Positions 13,360 to 21,978 of a DNA stretch of 64,000 nucleotides are shown piece after piece. The notes under the pieces are model-generated. The model ran no database searches, was not told the DNA's origin, and saw only the letters and a program-made list of their open reading frames with translations. Every line of letters starts with the position of its first letter. Position 1 is the stretch's first letter. The DNA is from Panonychus citri (taxonomy: Eukaryota > Arthropoda > Arachnida > Trombidiformes > Tetranychidae), in assembly GCF_014898815.1 (NCBI RefSeq), contig NW_026515539.1, forward strand, positions 3,658,001-3,722,000. Reading direction: 5' to 3'. The translations under genes were made by a program, and so were the position numbers.

Positions 13360-14459
13360 TGCTCTTTTTTATCTTCTTTTTTCTCATTTTATCTCATAGG
13401 TAAACTTCCGGTTCATCTAATCGATGATAATATTCCCGTTAGTCACGTCATCACAATTTTCTGTCCTTTTCTCATATTTGTTAATAGCCATCAGAAAGAT
13501 ATTAATAAATTAACCAGTTAATCATTTATCTTCTTATTCTGAATCAACCGGAACATTAAAACGTAAAACTTGATATTATCAGTTATCCAATTTACTTCTG
13601 GTTTATCATGATCATTATTTTCATCATCACCCATAGACATTTACAAGATAATATCACATTAGTATTTTAACCAAGACTCTAACTGGAAATGATGATAACA
13701 TCAAACCTTTCACCATTTCGATAATATTAAAAACCTTGACCATTATTTTGATATTATTTTTGTCACACCCTTTGTATTCTGATTGATTATCATTGGAATA
13801 ACAATGATAATGATTATGATTACAAATGAATTCTGTCAACATTGTATTTAAATGGAACCAAATTGGAAACAAAGAAAAATTAATCGTAAGAAATTTGATT
13901 CTCAATCTCCATGAAATTGTGTCTTTAATTAACTGAAGATATAATTTCCTGAGAATATGTAAATTCAGTTATTATTAAATGAAGTTCATCACTCGATTCA
14001 GTGTTGATTCATGGTGGTGATAATGATACGGCTGATGAACAATAATTATTTCAACTGATTATCACCCAATCATTTTGCTCATTGATAAAAATGTGCAAGC
14101 GTGACGGTAACAATTAACATGGCACGATAATCAAAATTAATATAATTATCTTATCAACAATCAACTAATTTCTCAATGGTATCAATTGGAAATAATTAAC
14201 TTTACTGTTTTAATTATTTCACCAGTTTCCATGAGCATAATTGATGTTTAACTTATGATTACGATTCACCATAAGTTAATCAACAATCAACTGATTGTCT
14301 ACCGTTAATTGTAGATTGTATTGTTAAATTTACTCACAGAAAATGATCACAAATTTACATTAAGATTCAATGTGATTTCATGAACCAGAATATTTAAATT
14401 CAACTGAATAACCAACTTGTTATTATTCAAATTTTCATGATATCAATTCAATTCTTACC

Positions 14460-14486
14460 ATGATGATGATGATGATGATGATGATG
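14460..14486. repeat. ATG trinucleotide microsatellite, 9 units
   Basis: Nine perfect ATG units in non-coding host DNA just left of the repeat array. Confidence 0.9.
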
Positions 14487-14694
14487 GATATGAACAATTA
14501 TCTTGTTTATCATCAACTCTATTGAATTGGTTGATTGAAATTAAATTGGTCATTATCTTAATTCATCATGTAATATATTTAATTACAATCTAATGTCATG
14601 ATAATCAATTTTGTATCAACTTAATCGGAATACTGATTAACTGAATTCATTGTCAGCAATTTAATCTTGTGACTTTTAATAGGTTTATTTTTAT

Positions 14695-15197
14695 ATAGGG
14701 CATTCATTGATGGTTAGAATTAAAACAGCAGAATGATTATCACAAGAGCGCCGACCTACGATTTTCAAGGTCATTGAGGTCATTTAACGAAGGTAGCATT
14801 TAAAGGTCATTTTAAGGTCGTCGTGTGAAAGAGCACAAAAAGTTACACTCAAACCTAAGGTTTGATGATATTCCGTCAAAAGGCAGCTGAGATACAGCCT
14901 TTTCTTATAAACTTAACTCTTGAAGTGTTTTCAGATTGAAACATGCCTATCTTCCAATCCGTTCATCACAGACAGTTCAAAATAAAATCTGAGGTGTGAT
15001 TTGATTTGTTCTTTCACACGACGACCTTAAAATGACCTTTAAATGCTACCTTCGTTAAATGACCTCAATGACCTTGAAAATCGTAGGGTCGAGCGCTTCA
15101 ATTCTGTTTAGCCCTCTGGTCAAGTCTCACATTCATATGACTTTTAGTTCCGGAGATATTCAGTGTAATAGCCGTAGTGGATAAAAAAAACGCCCTG
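14695..15197. mobile_element. M element copy 1 (palindromic MITE), left end decayed
   Basis: From 14751 to 15197 this matches the M element seen complete at 28787-29339: part of the left arm, the unique centre, the full right arm and the terminus CGCCCTG followed by TA. The left 120 bp is largely lost; a weak trace of the terminus (TATAGGGC near 14694) suggests internal deletion rather than clean truncation. Its right terminus abuts the gene block, and the sequence TATAAA starts exactly at the flanking TA. Confidence 0.75.
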
Positions 15198-15229
15198 TAT
15201 AAACAGATGAGATCATTTATACATTCACT
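15198..15229 (+). promoter_or_regulatory. Core promoter of ORF A: TATAAA with initiator CA 29 nt downstream
   Basis: TATAAA at 15198-15203 begins at the TA flanking the M element. The dinucleotide CA of TTCACT lies with its A at 15227, 29 nt after the first T of TATAAA. This is the spacing also seen at ORF C and gene E. Predicted transcription would start about 40 nt before the ATG at 15268. The motif is read directly; function is inferred. Confidence 0.5.
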
Positions 15230-15267
15230 TTGAATTTTTTAAGTAAAACAGTAAAAACAAACAAAAC

Positions 15268-15663
15268 ATGTCTTGTTTTGATTATCTTCAAGCTTCTACA
15301 TCTTCAGCTTTACCATCTTCATCAACGACTATGACTAGTTCCGACTTTAGTTGCGCGTGTGTTAATAAATCGCTGATTGAAATATTGTCTAAAACAGACA
15401 GCAATCTAGTGCCCCAAGTTAATCTGTCCAAAGCTGAAATTGACGATGAAATGAGCAAGTGCCAAATTTACAGTGAAAATACTATTGCTTCTGATGAGGA
15501 AATTTTCAATGATTTTGAGTCAATTAACAAGTTATTTACGGAAGAGACAATTGATGCGACGCAAACTGAATCACCGTTTGATGTTAAGGCGGACGAAATT
15601 CGTTACAAATGTGGTAAAGTTCTAAAGGATCATATTCAAACAATTAAAAAAATTAAACGTTAA
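15268..15663 (+). CDS. ORF A, copy 1: unrecognised 131-aa protein
   Basis: This ORF of 131 codons has a Ser/Thr-rich N-terminus (residues 7-25), an acidic middle (EEIFNDFESINKLF) and a basic lysine-rich end (TIKKIKR). There is no signal peptide or membrane helix, and no family is recognised. It starts at the first ATG after a TATA/initiator pair. The stop TAA is followed immediately and in the same frame by the ATG of ORF B, so A and B form one uninterrupted frame apart from this single stop. The same arrangement recurs unchanged in copy 2 (21583-21978), which argues that the stop is genuine. A and B may come from one transcript by reinitiation, or represent a split gene. Confidence 0.65.
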   Translation: MSCFDYLQASTSSALPSSSTTMTSSDFSCACVNKSLIEILSKTDSNLVPQVNLSKAEIDDEMSKCQIYSENTIASDEEIFNDFESINKLFTEETIDATQTESPFDVKADEIRYKCGKVLKDHIQTIKKIKR

Positions 15664-16068
15664 ATGGTTCATTCGAAACTAATGTTAAACCGATGGAATA
15701 AAATTTATCAAAAAACTGCTGACACACTTATGGCTGTTCAAGACGAATACGAGGCTTTATTCAACATGTATAAAAATGGTATCAAATCAAACGTTCCACA
15801 GACAAACACCTCAAAAACCAACCAAGCGTTCCAAGCACTTTATGATGACACATTTGATTGTTATGTTTGTCTGGACAAGAAAGTTGCTGGATCCAGATTT
15901 GTTTGGTTTGATTCATGTTCACATGGAGCATGTTCGACTTGCATCAAATTAATTAAACGTTTACAGTGTGGCGTCTGTTTAACTCCATTTCACAAAAGAT
16001 TTAACAGAATTGTTAAACGTAATGAATTGTATACTTTAGTAACTGTATCCAGTCGTGACATTAAATAA
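15664..16068 (+). CDS. ORF B, copy 1: 134-aa RING-finger protein
   Basis: The C-terminal half holds a C3HC4 RING finger: CYVC, then 15 residues, CSHGACSTC, then 8 residues, CGVC, at about residues 68-107. Such domains usually act as E3 ubiquitin ligases, and small RING proteins are common in large invertebrate DNA viruses as regulators of host defence or transcription. The N-terminal 60 residues are a probable helix. The ORF directly follows the stop of ORF A in the same frame. No ligase substrate can be inferred. Downstream are AATAAA at 16132-16137 and a new promoter, so the A-B transcript probably ends before ORF C. Copy 2 is identical by eye. Confidence 0.75.
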   Translation: MVHSKLMLNRWNKIYQKTADTLMAVQDEYEALFNMYKNGIKSNVPQTNTSKTNQAFQALYDDTFDCYVCLDKKVAGSRFVWFDSCSHGACSTCIKLIKRLQCGVCLTPFHKRFNRIVKRNELYTLVTVSSRDIK

Positions 16069-16131
16069 GTTTTTTTTATAAAATTTAGTTTGTTTCTGAA
16101 TCATTGTTAACTGTATCACGTTGTGACATTA

Positions 16132-16137
16132 AATAAA
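16132..16137 (+). terminator. Candidate poly(A) signal AATAAA for the A-B transcript
   Basis: AATAAA lies 64 bp after the ORF B stop, within a short imperfect duplication of the end of ORF B (CGTGACATTAAATAA-like sequence occurs twice, near 16054 and 16122). It precedes the ORF C promoter. Confidence 0.45.
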
Positions 16138-16191
16138 TTCAGACTTTGTTTTTTTTACAACATAGTTATCCCAGTCGTGGCAAAATTGAGC

Positions 16192-16223
16192 TATAAAATA
16201 AATGTCCTTTCAGTTTCTACAGT
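16192..16223 (+). promoter_or_regulatory. Core promoter of ORF C-D: TATAAA with CAGT 29 nt downstream
   Basis: TATAAA lies at 16192-16197, and ACAGT has its A at 16221, exactly 29 nt after the first T of the TATA box. CAGT initiators behind a TATA box are typical of arthropod Inr promoters and of early promoters of insect DNA viruses. The start codon follows 20 nt later. Confidence 0.55.
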
Positions 16224-16241
16224 ACAGTTGTTTAGTAGATT

Positions 16242-16559
16242 ATGTCGTTAACGTGTCCATGTGAGAATTTATGTGAAAGCGAGAAAATAAAATGTTTGGT
16301 TAGCAATTTCGCTCATTTTATGATTAAACGTGATCGACCGTTATCTCAAACAAAAATTAAAGAGTTACTTGAAACTAGTGATTTAAGATCAATTAATTTG
16401 TTGGAAATAAGTGTGTCTACGTCCACAGAAGAATTTGCCGAGAGTCAAATTTTGTTTACTTTTGTGAAAACTTATTGTCTCCGTCATCCAAACTTTTTAT
16501 TCCACGGACCCGATCTTGGTGATTTGAAATTGAAAACGTCTTTTTTCCAGTCAACATGA
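16242..16559 (+). CDS. ORF C, copy 1: unrecognised 105-aa protein
   Basis: This ORF of 105 codons begins MSLTCPCENLC, so four cysteines sit in the first 19 residues, followed by an amphipathic helical stretch. It has no membrane helix or signal peptide and no recognised family. The end overlaps the start of ORF D in the arrangement ATGA: the ATG of D at 16556 shares bases with the TGA of C. That suggests coupled translation from one mRNA. In copy 2 a 2-base loss near the start breaks the frame, so this copy is the better reference. Confidence 0.6.
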   Translation: MSLTCPCENLCESEKIKCLVSNFAHFMIKRDRPLSQTKIKELLETSDLRSINLLEISVSTSTEEFAESQILFTFVKTYCLRHPNFLFHGPDLGDLKLKTSFFQST

Positions 16560-17276
16560 ACCAAGTGTTTACTTGCACACCGATTGGCAAACAGTACAAA
16601 ATTGGTAAAATGTATTTATTGGGACAACTTTGCTGTATAAAATTGAAACGTTGGACTGTACAATCTTAACTGATGCAGAGTTTAATGAGTTGTTTACCTG
16701 AAAACTTTTCTATAAAAAATGCTCCACAAAAGATGGCAATTTAAAATGCATGTCGACGTTTTACCAACATCAATGATTAAACGACAAACGTTGCGAGACC
16801 GTGTGATTGGAGGCCAAATCTTGTCTTACCAATACACTGAGGTATCCATAGATGGTAACAAATGTATCTATTACGGTTTTATTCCTACGATTGATAAAAA
16901 AATGGACGATTCTCACACAAAGTGTTATCTTAGCTCGAAAAGTGTTTGGCCTAGGAAATTGTACATTTTTATAAAAAAAGGATTACCCTGTCCATGTTCG
17001 TATGGTTGTATTATATGGGAATGTCGTACAAGTGACTATGTTACGGTGAAGAAAATGTGTCAGAAAAATATTGATTGGGGTAATTTGTACATTATGATGG
17101 GAGATTTTGATGAATTGTGTACCGAAAAAATAAAAGAGTTACGATCTTGTGAGGTATGCGCACAGTGTTTTAATTGTTCAAATAGTAGTGTATTCTGTAA
17201 ACTTCATAGAATTTGTAAGCATAAATCATCGAAATCCTATTTGCCTGTGCCACGCTTGGCAACAATTTTTTTCTGA
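16556..17276 (+). pseudogene. ORF D, copy 1: cysteine-rich protein gene, frameshifted
   Basis: This is the same gene as the intact 244-codon ORF at 22869-23603, but interrupted by small losses near 16609 (one A), 16686 (a TG) and 16718 (one A); the open part restarts at 16719. Near the 3' end it also differs from copy 2 around 17235 and 17268, giving another C-terminus. All differences sit in short runs, so sequencing or assembly error is possible. The 3' end overlaps the end of gene E by 40 bp on the other strand. Confidence 0.6.
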
Positions 17277-20200
17277 TCCTGCGCTGAACGTTTTATTGCT
17301 ATGTTTAAACCTGCTCTATAATCCAATTCTTGATCTCGTTTCAATCTTTTAATTTCATTTTCCATCTTTGTTCTGTTCACTTTCGTGTATCGTCGTTTTG
17401 TTTGACTGACAGTCGAATCATAAACCTTGTAATCTTTTATGTCGTTTGAATGGCACCATCTGTATTCTTTGTTCCAAACTGATAACTCTTTACTTTGAAA
17501 GAAACAATTTAATCGAAATATAATCGCCATAAAAGTTTGTTCCATCGACGCTATTCTATGGAAATTAATTATTGCCAAATCTGCTACACAATTGAACAAC
17601 ATCAATGTGGCAATGTTGTTTAAAGATTCAAACACTTGCGGTTCAAACCTAACATCCAATGTTAATTTATCTTTTGCCACACGCATCAAAGAAAGTATGT
17701 GCGATTCTAGGATAAAATTTCGAATGTTAAACTCTGTAAACTTGATGTTGTGAAAATTTTGAGAAATAAGTTGATTAAGGTCCTTTGTAAACGTATTCAA
17801 ATCACGTAGAGTTACAATGCCACCAATGTCACCTGCACCAATTGAAACCAAATAATGGGCAAACATTTTGATAATGTGATTGTAGACTGATGAAAAAACT
17901 TTATGCAATTGTGAAAATTTGCTATCCAATGAATCCAAAGCAACTGGTAGAAATTTGAAAAAGTTTATCACATCATTTTTATGTATCCTGATACCATGCA
18001 AGTTAAATTGATTGTAACGTTCCAGCAAATAATGACAAGTTTGTACAGTTGTTCTTGTAATTCTTGCCAAAGTATGTGGACACATGTAGTGATGAATGTT
18101 GCATTGTTTCATTAAAAAAAACCAAACATCTTTGATATGTTTTTTTAAAGATGACGTGCATTCAGAAATTGAAAGCATTATATCCAGAAATCTTTTTTTT
18201 ACGTAGAGCAAAAAGGTTGCGTTGATGGTTTTAGAAGTGAAACTTTCCAATTGCGATCCCAAATCAAGACTCAATTTTTTATCTGGTAAAATGTTTAAAG
18301 CATAAAGTATTAGTTGTTTAATTTTTGTACGTTCCAAACTTTCATCCCAGTCCAACAAATCAGTCGACGATAAACAATAATAACTGTAGGCAAAAGATTC
18401 TAACTCTCCATCCTTTAAATAGTTTAAATCAGACGATTTTTTTCCGTTTGTGGTGAAATACTCAGACAAATAATAATAGACTGCTTCAGTCATATGTTCA
18501 GGAATAGCTCCATAAACAATGTAGTACGGGTAACTTTGATCTACATTTGTATTGTTGACTCGTTTCAAGGTTACATTACATGCATCCAAACCATATTCGG
18601 GATAAAAATTTCTCAATTTAACACCAAACGGGGTCTTGATTAATGCTTTGTTGAAGTGTGGTTTTGAATTTAAAATGTAATAAATTGGTACCAAATTCCA
18701 ATTCTTATGGTAGGTTATAGAATTTATAGCGGCAATTTCCAAGTCGTCAACAATTTCCACACTAGGAACACCTATGACTTTGTCTCTAGAGTGCTTTGGT
18801 CTTTTATGATTGTAGGTTTCGCTTTTTATGTTTTGCGGTGGATTTTTCGGCAAAGTTATTGGAAATTTTGAAAGAGGTCGCTGATTGTAAAGTGTTACAC
18901 ACGATTCAATCTTTTTCTCTGATGATCTATTTATACTTCTTAAATCTCGATTTGATTGCTGAGTCCGTATTTCAGTTGAACCACCATCACCATCATCATC
19001 CGATTCAAGTAAAAACGCAAAATCATCATCGGTATAATCAGATTCAGAATCAGTAATTGAATCATCAGTAGACGAGTAATCATCATCATCTGTATCGTTG
19101 TTACCAACCACTTCTTCGTCACATGAATCTTGACTGTTGTCAACCATAAATTCATCATCATCCTCGTCATCAGTTTCGTCATCGATGTCGTCATCATTGG
19201 CAACATTAATCATTTGCCTTTTCAACAATTCAAAATTTTTACCTTTTCTAGATCGAGTGACTATACCACCATCTACTGATGAATTATTAAACTTGTTATT
19301 GCTAGTCTGCTGTACGTTTGCGTCTCCACTCGTGTTTGGCGGATTATTTGGATTATTATTTTGCTCTTCGTTTAAATTTTCTCCATAAACGTCTGGCGGT
19401 CCATTCAAATTATTGTCTTGATTTTCGATTAACTCTTCCATAACAACATCAGTTGGCGGTTCATTTAAAATTTGTTGTTCAAACTCACTAACAAAATTTG
19501 TTGATGGTACATTTAAATTTTCACTTAAAGTTTGCTGATCAAGTCCACTAAAAACATCATTTGGTATTTTGGTGTATTCATTAACGATTGATGTTTCGTC
19601 GTTTTGATTGTATTCATTAACGATTGATGTTTCGTCGTTTTGATTGTATTCATTAACGATTGATGTTTCGATGTTTTGATTGTATACGATTGATGTTTCG
19701 TTGTCTTGATTGTAAACGATTGATGTTTCGTCGTTTTGATTGTATTCATTAACGATTGATGTTACGTTGTTTTGGTTGTATTCACTAACGACTGGTGTTT
19801 TGTTAATCGGATTGAATCCACTAACGACTGGTGTTTCGTTGTTAATTTGATTGTATACGATTGATGTTTCAATGTTTTGTTGTATATATCCATTTTCGTT
19901 TGTTGGTATGTTAGATTCAGGAATCTCTTTGATTAATGTATTATGTTGAATTTCAAAATCTTGGGCTCCATTACATTCGACGTAATCTCTTCTAATTACA
20001 TCACTAATAACTGTGATGAATTCGTTCAAGTGTGGATAGGATACGATTGGTTGATTTAAAACTTCGGGTAAATCTATAAAATCGTCTAAACAATTTGTAA
20101 AGTCAATACCTGACTGTATCTCTTTTGATTGGGAACCGTAATTGTTAAAATCTTTGACAATCTGCCCATCATTTCTTGAAAAATCCAAAATTTCATCACT

Positions 20201-20446
20201 TTCCATTGTTTCTTCTTCGTTGTTGCAGAAAATTGATAACGTACTTGAATCACTTCTCCTCAAGCTGTACATTTCTTGAAAACAAACAGGCGGTAAATCA
20301 AGCAAATCTCGTACAGATGGAGATTGATTTGGATCCTCCATTTGTTCATCGGTATACACTTGAAGGGATGGTTCTTTTAAAACAAAAACTTCACCACCAA
20401 TAGAACGAACTGCAGACTGCAACTCCTCGATACTGTATGAACCCAT
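17237..20446 (-). CDS. Gene E, copy 1: 1069-aa protein with acidic repeat N-half
   Basis: This is the largest gene of the block, opposite in direction to A-D and uninterrupted here. Residues 1-190 are polar with several acidic patches. Residues 192-294 hold about eight 7-12-residue repeats (ETSIVNEYNQND type). Residues 417-487 are dominated by Asp/Glu. Residues 555-1015 look like a folded, mostly helical domain with spaced aromatics and cysteines. Residues 1024-1069 are basic (RLKRDQ, KRSAQDQKK). There is no membrane helix, no P-loop or helicase motif and no polymerase motif. A disordered acidic N-half with a basic tail would fit a regulatory or virion protein, but no family is recognised. 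A promoter at 20470-20501 precedes the ATG by 24 nt. Confidence 0.75.
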   Translation of the reverse strand: MGSYSIEELQSAVRSIGGEVFVLKEPSLQVYTDEQMEDPNQSPSVRDLLDLPPVCFQEMYSLRRSDSSTLSIFCNNEEETMESDEILDFSRNDGQIVKDFNNYGSQSKEIQSGIDFTNCLDDFIDLPEVLNQPIVSYPHLNEFITVISDVIRRDYVECNGAQDFEIQHNTLIKEIPESNIPTNENGYIQQNIETSIVYNQINNETPVVSGFNPINKTPVVSEYNQNNVTSIVNEYNQNDETSIVYNQDNETSIVYNQNIETSIVNEYNQNDETSIVNEYNQNDETSIVNEYTKIPNDVFSGLDQQTLSENLNVPSTNFVSEFEQQILNEPPTDVVMEELIENQDNNLNGPPDVYGENLNEEQNNNPNNPPNTSGDANVQQTSNNKFNNSSVDGGIVTRSRKGKNFELLKRQMINVANDDDIDDETDDEDDDEFMVDNSQDSCDEEVVGNNDTDDDDYSSTDDSITDSESDYTDDDFAFLLESDDDGDGGSTEIRTQQSNRDLRSINRSSEKKIESCVTLYNQRPLSKFPITLPKNPPQNIKSETYNHKRPKHSRDKVIGVPSVEIVDDLEIAAINSITYHKNWNLVPIYYILNSKPHFNKALIKTPFGVKLRNFYPEYGLDACNVTLKRVNNTNVDQSYPYYIVYGAIPEHMTEAVYYYLSEYFTTNGKKSSDLNYLKDGELESFAYSYYCLSSTDLLDWDESLERTKIKQLILYALNILPDKKLSLDLGSQLESFTSKTINATFLLYVKKRFLDIMLSISECTSSLKKHIKDVWFFLMKQCNIHHYMCPHTLARITRTTVQTCHYLLERYNQFNLHGIRIHKNDVINFFKFLPVALDSLDSKFSQLHKVFSSVYNHIIKMFAHYLVSIGAGDIGGIVTLRDLNTFTKDLNQLISQNFHNIKFTEFNIRNFILESHILSLMRVAKDKLTLDVRFEPQVFESLNNIATLMLFNCVADLAIINFHRIASMEQTFMAIIFRLNCFFQSKELSVWNKEYRWCHSNDIKDYKVYDSTVSQTKRRYTKVNRTKMENEIKRLKRDQELDYRAGLNIAIKRSAQDQKKIVAKRGTGK
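19572..19865 (-). repeat. Tandem repeats inside gene E, 21-36 bp units
   Basis: Several near-identical 36-bp units (plus-strand text ATTAACGATTGATGTTTCGT) and shorter variants encode the ETSIV repeat region of E. The same array is present in copy 2 at 25854-26147. It is in frame and therefore length-tolerant. Confidence 0.85.
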
Positions 20447-20469
20447 GTTTGATGATACTAACTAAAGTA

Positions 20470-20501
20470 ACTGTGAGCACCGTCGAATCACTCAATTTAT
20501 A
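20470..20501 (-). promoter_or_regulatory. Core promoter of gene E: TATAAA with CAGT 29 nt downstream
   Basis: On the minus strand TATAAA runs from 20501 to 20496 and CAGT from 20473 to 20470, with its A at 20472, 29 nt after the first T. Spacing is identical to the ORF C promoter. The E start codon follows at 20446. Confidence 0.55.
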
Positions 20502-20594
20502 TGTAAAGACGCCGATGAAAAAAAAATTGGTTTATTGAGTAGATAAAAATACTATCCTTAGCAATAAAAGGAGATGGTAAAATAATAGTAAATA

Positions 20595-21001
20595 TAAAGT
20601 AAAATTTGGGTAAATATTAACTGTTGATTACTAATATTGTAAGAGGAGAAACAATTGTGTAAAAGAAGATGGTAAAAATTTTGAAATCGCTTCTGTTTTT
20701 ATTGCAAGACTCCCTCAACATATGTCATAAATGAATTAGTATTAACATAATTTGGCATTAACCAGGATTAGTTAATCTATTTACATTAAAAGCAATGACG
20801 CTATACAAAAGAATTAACTGTTAACATTTATGGCTTTGTTTATTTCGTTTAGCAACAAGATACCACATGTACTTTGAACAGATTTATTGATACTCGAACC
20901 TGATTTAGATAGTGACTGCATTTGTAATCCATAAAAGATCGGCAGATAAGATAGAAAATGGGATGTTTATTATATCTAGGTAAACATTGCATTTGAAATT
21001 A
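20595..21001. repeat. Spacer S, copy 1
   Basis: A non-coding stretch of about 405 bp lies between gene E's promoter side and the next M element. It recurs at 27421-27833 and 28374-28784. Only short ORFs are present, and its role is unknown. Copy 1 joins directly to the gene block at an unoccupied TA (20593-20594), whereas in copy 2 an M element sits at that point. Confidence 0.85.
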
Positions 21002-21512
21002 ATAGGGCGTTTTTATTCACTACGGCTATTACACTGAATATCTCCGAAACATATGAGATTAAACAGATTGAGCGCTCGACCTACGATTTTCAAGGTCATT
21101 GAGGTCATTTAACGAAGGTAGCATTTAAAGGTCATTTTAAGGTCGTCGTGAAAGAGCACAAAGTTACACTCAAACCTAAGGTTTGATGATATTCCGTCAA
21201 AAGGCAGCTGAGATACAGCCTTTTCTTATAAACTTAACTCTTGAAGTGTTTTCAGATTGAAACATGCCTATCTTCCAATCCGTTCATCACAGACAGTTCA
21301 AAATAAAATCTGAGGTGTGATTTGATTTGTTCTTTCACACGACGACCTTAAAATGACCTTTAAATGCTACCTTCGTTAAATGACCTCAATGACCTTGAAA
21401 ATCGTAGGTCGAGCGCTTCAATTCTGTTTAGCCCTCTGGTCAAGTCTCATTCATATGACTTTTAGTTCCGAGATTCAGTGTAATAGCCGTAGTGGATAAA
21501 AAAAACGCCCTG
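21002..21512. mobile_element. M element copy 2 (palindromic MITE), small internal losses
   Basis: Left terminus decayed to ATAGGGCG, right terminus CGCCCTG followed by TA. Relative to the complete copy at 28787-29339 it has lost about 30 bp in the left arm near 21050-21075 and several 1-2-base pieces. It separates gene block copies 1 and 2. Confidence 0.85.
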
Positions 21513-21544
21513 TATAAACAGATGAGATCATTTATACATTCACT
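21513..21544 (+). promoter_or_regulatory. Core promoter of ORF A, copy 2
   Basis: Identical to the copy at 15198: TATAAA at 21513-21518 starting on the TA next to the M terminus, CA with its A at 21542. Confidence 0.5.
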
Positions 21545-21582
21545 TTGAATTTTTTAAGTAAAACAGTAAAAACAAACAAAAC

Positions 21583-21978
21583 ATGTCTTGTTTTGATTAT
21601 CTTCAAGCTTCTACATCTTCAGCTTTACCATCTTCATCAACGACTATGACTAGTTCCGACTTTAGTTGCGCGTGTGTTAATAAATCGCTGATTGAAATAT
21701 TGTCTAAAACAGACAGCAATCTAGTGCCCCAAGTTAATCTGTCCAAAGCTGAAATTGACGATGAAATGAGCAAGTGCCAAATTTACAGTGAAAATACTAT
21801 TGCTTCTGATGAGGAAATTTTCAATGATTTTGAGTCAATTAACAAGTTATTTACGGAAGAGACAATTGATGCGACGCAAACTGAATCACCGTTTGATGTT
21901 AAGGCGGACGAAATTCGTTACAAATGTGGTAAAGTTCTAAAGGATCATATTCAAACAATTAAAAAAATTAAACGTTAA
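21583..21978 (+). CDS. ORF A, copy 2: unrecognised 131-aa protein
   Basis: Protein identical by eye to ORF A copy 1 (15268-15663), including the terminal TAA directly followed by the in-frame ATG of ORF B. Promoter and leader are the same. Preservation of the stop in both copies, in a region where other genes vary by indels, supports a real stop. Confidence 0.65.
   Translation: MSCFDYLQASTSSALPSSSTTMTSSDFSCACVNKSLIEILSKTDSNLVPQVNLSKAEIDDEMSKCQIYSENTIASDEEIFNDFESINKLFTEETIDATQTESPFDVKADEIRYKCGKVLKDHIQTIKKIKR

Larger units (their letters stand above)
12988..14694. other. Non-coding stretch between the candidate exon and the repeat array
   Basis: The stretch holds a CT run at 13335-13359, an ATG run at 14460-14486, and at 13051-13110 a cluster of AGGTCA-like words including TCAAGGTCATTGAG, a 14-mer shared with the arms of the M element. 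The ORF at 13180-13521 is a low-complexity artefact of the CT run. No gene is seen. Confidence 0.6.

Noticed and set aside
13180..13521. 113-codon plus-strand ORF
   Set aside because: Opened by a CT microsatellite (Leu-Ser repeats); no family pattern and poor codon complexity.
18796..19388. Plus-strand ORFs with HHHHHH and SSSSSSS runs
   Set aside because: Antisense shadows of the acidic region of gene E.
15268..20446. Parvovirus NS1 or a transposase in the gene block
   Set aside because: No Walker A, SF3 helicase, HUH or DDE motif could be found in A-E.
14695..21001. LTR retrotransposon with M as LTRs
   Set aside because: M is palindromic with TA duplication, there is no reverse transcriptase, and no primer-binding site was seen.
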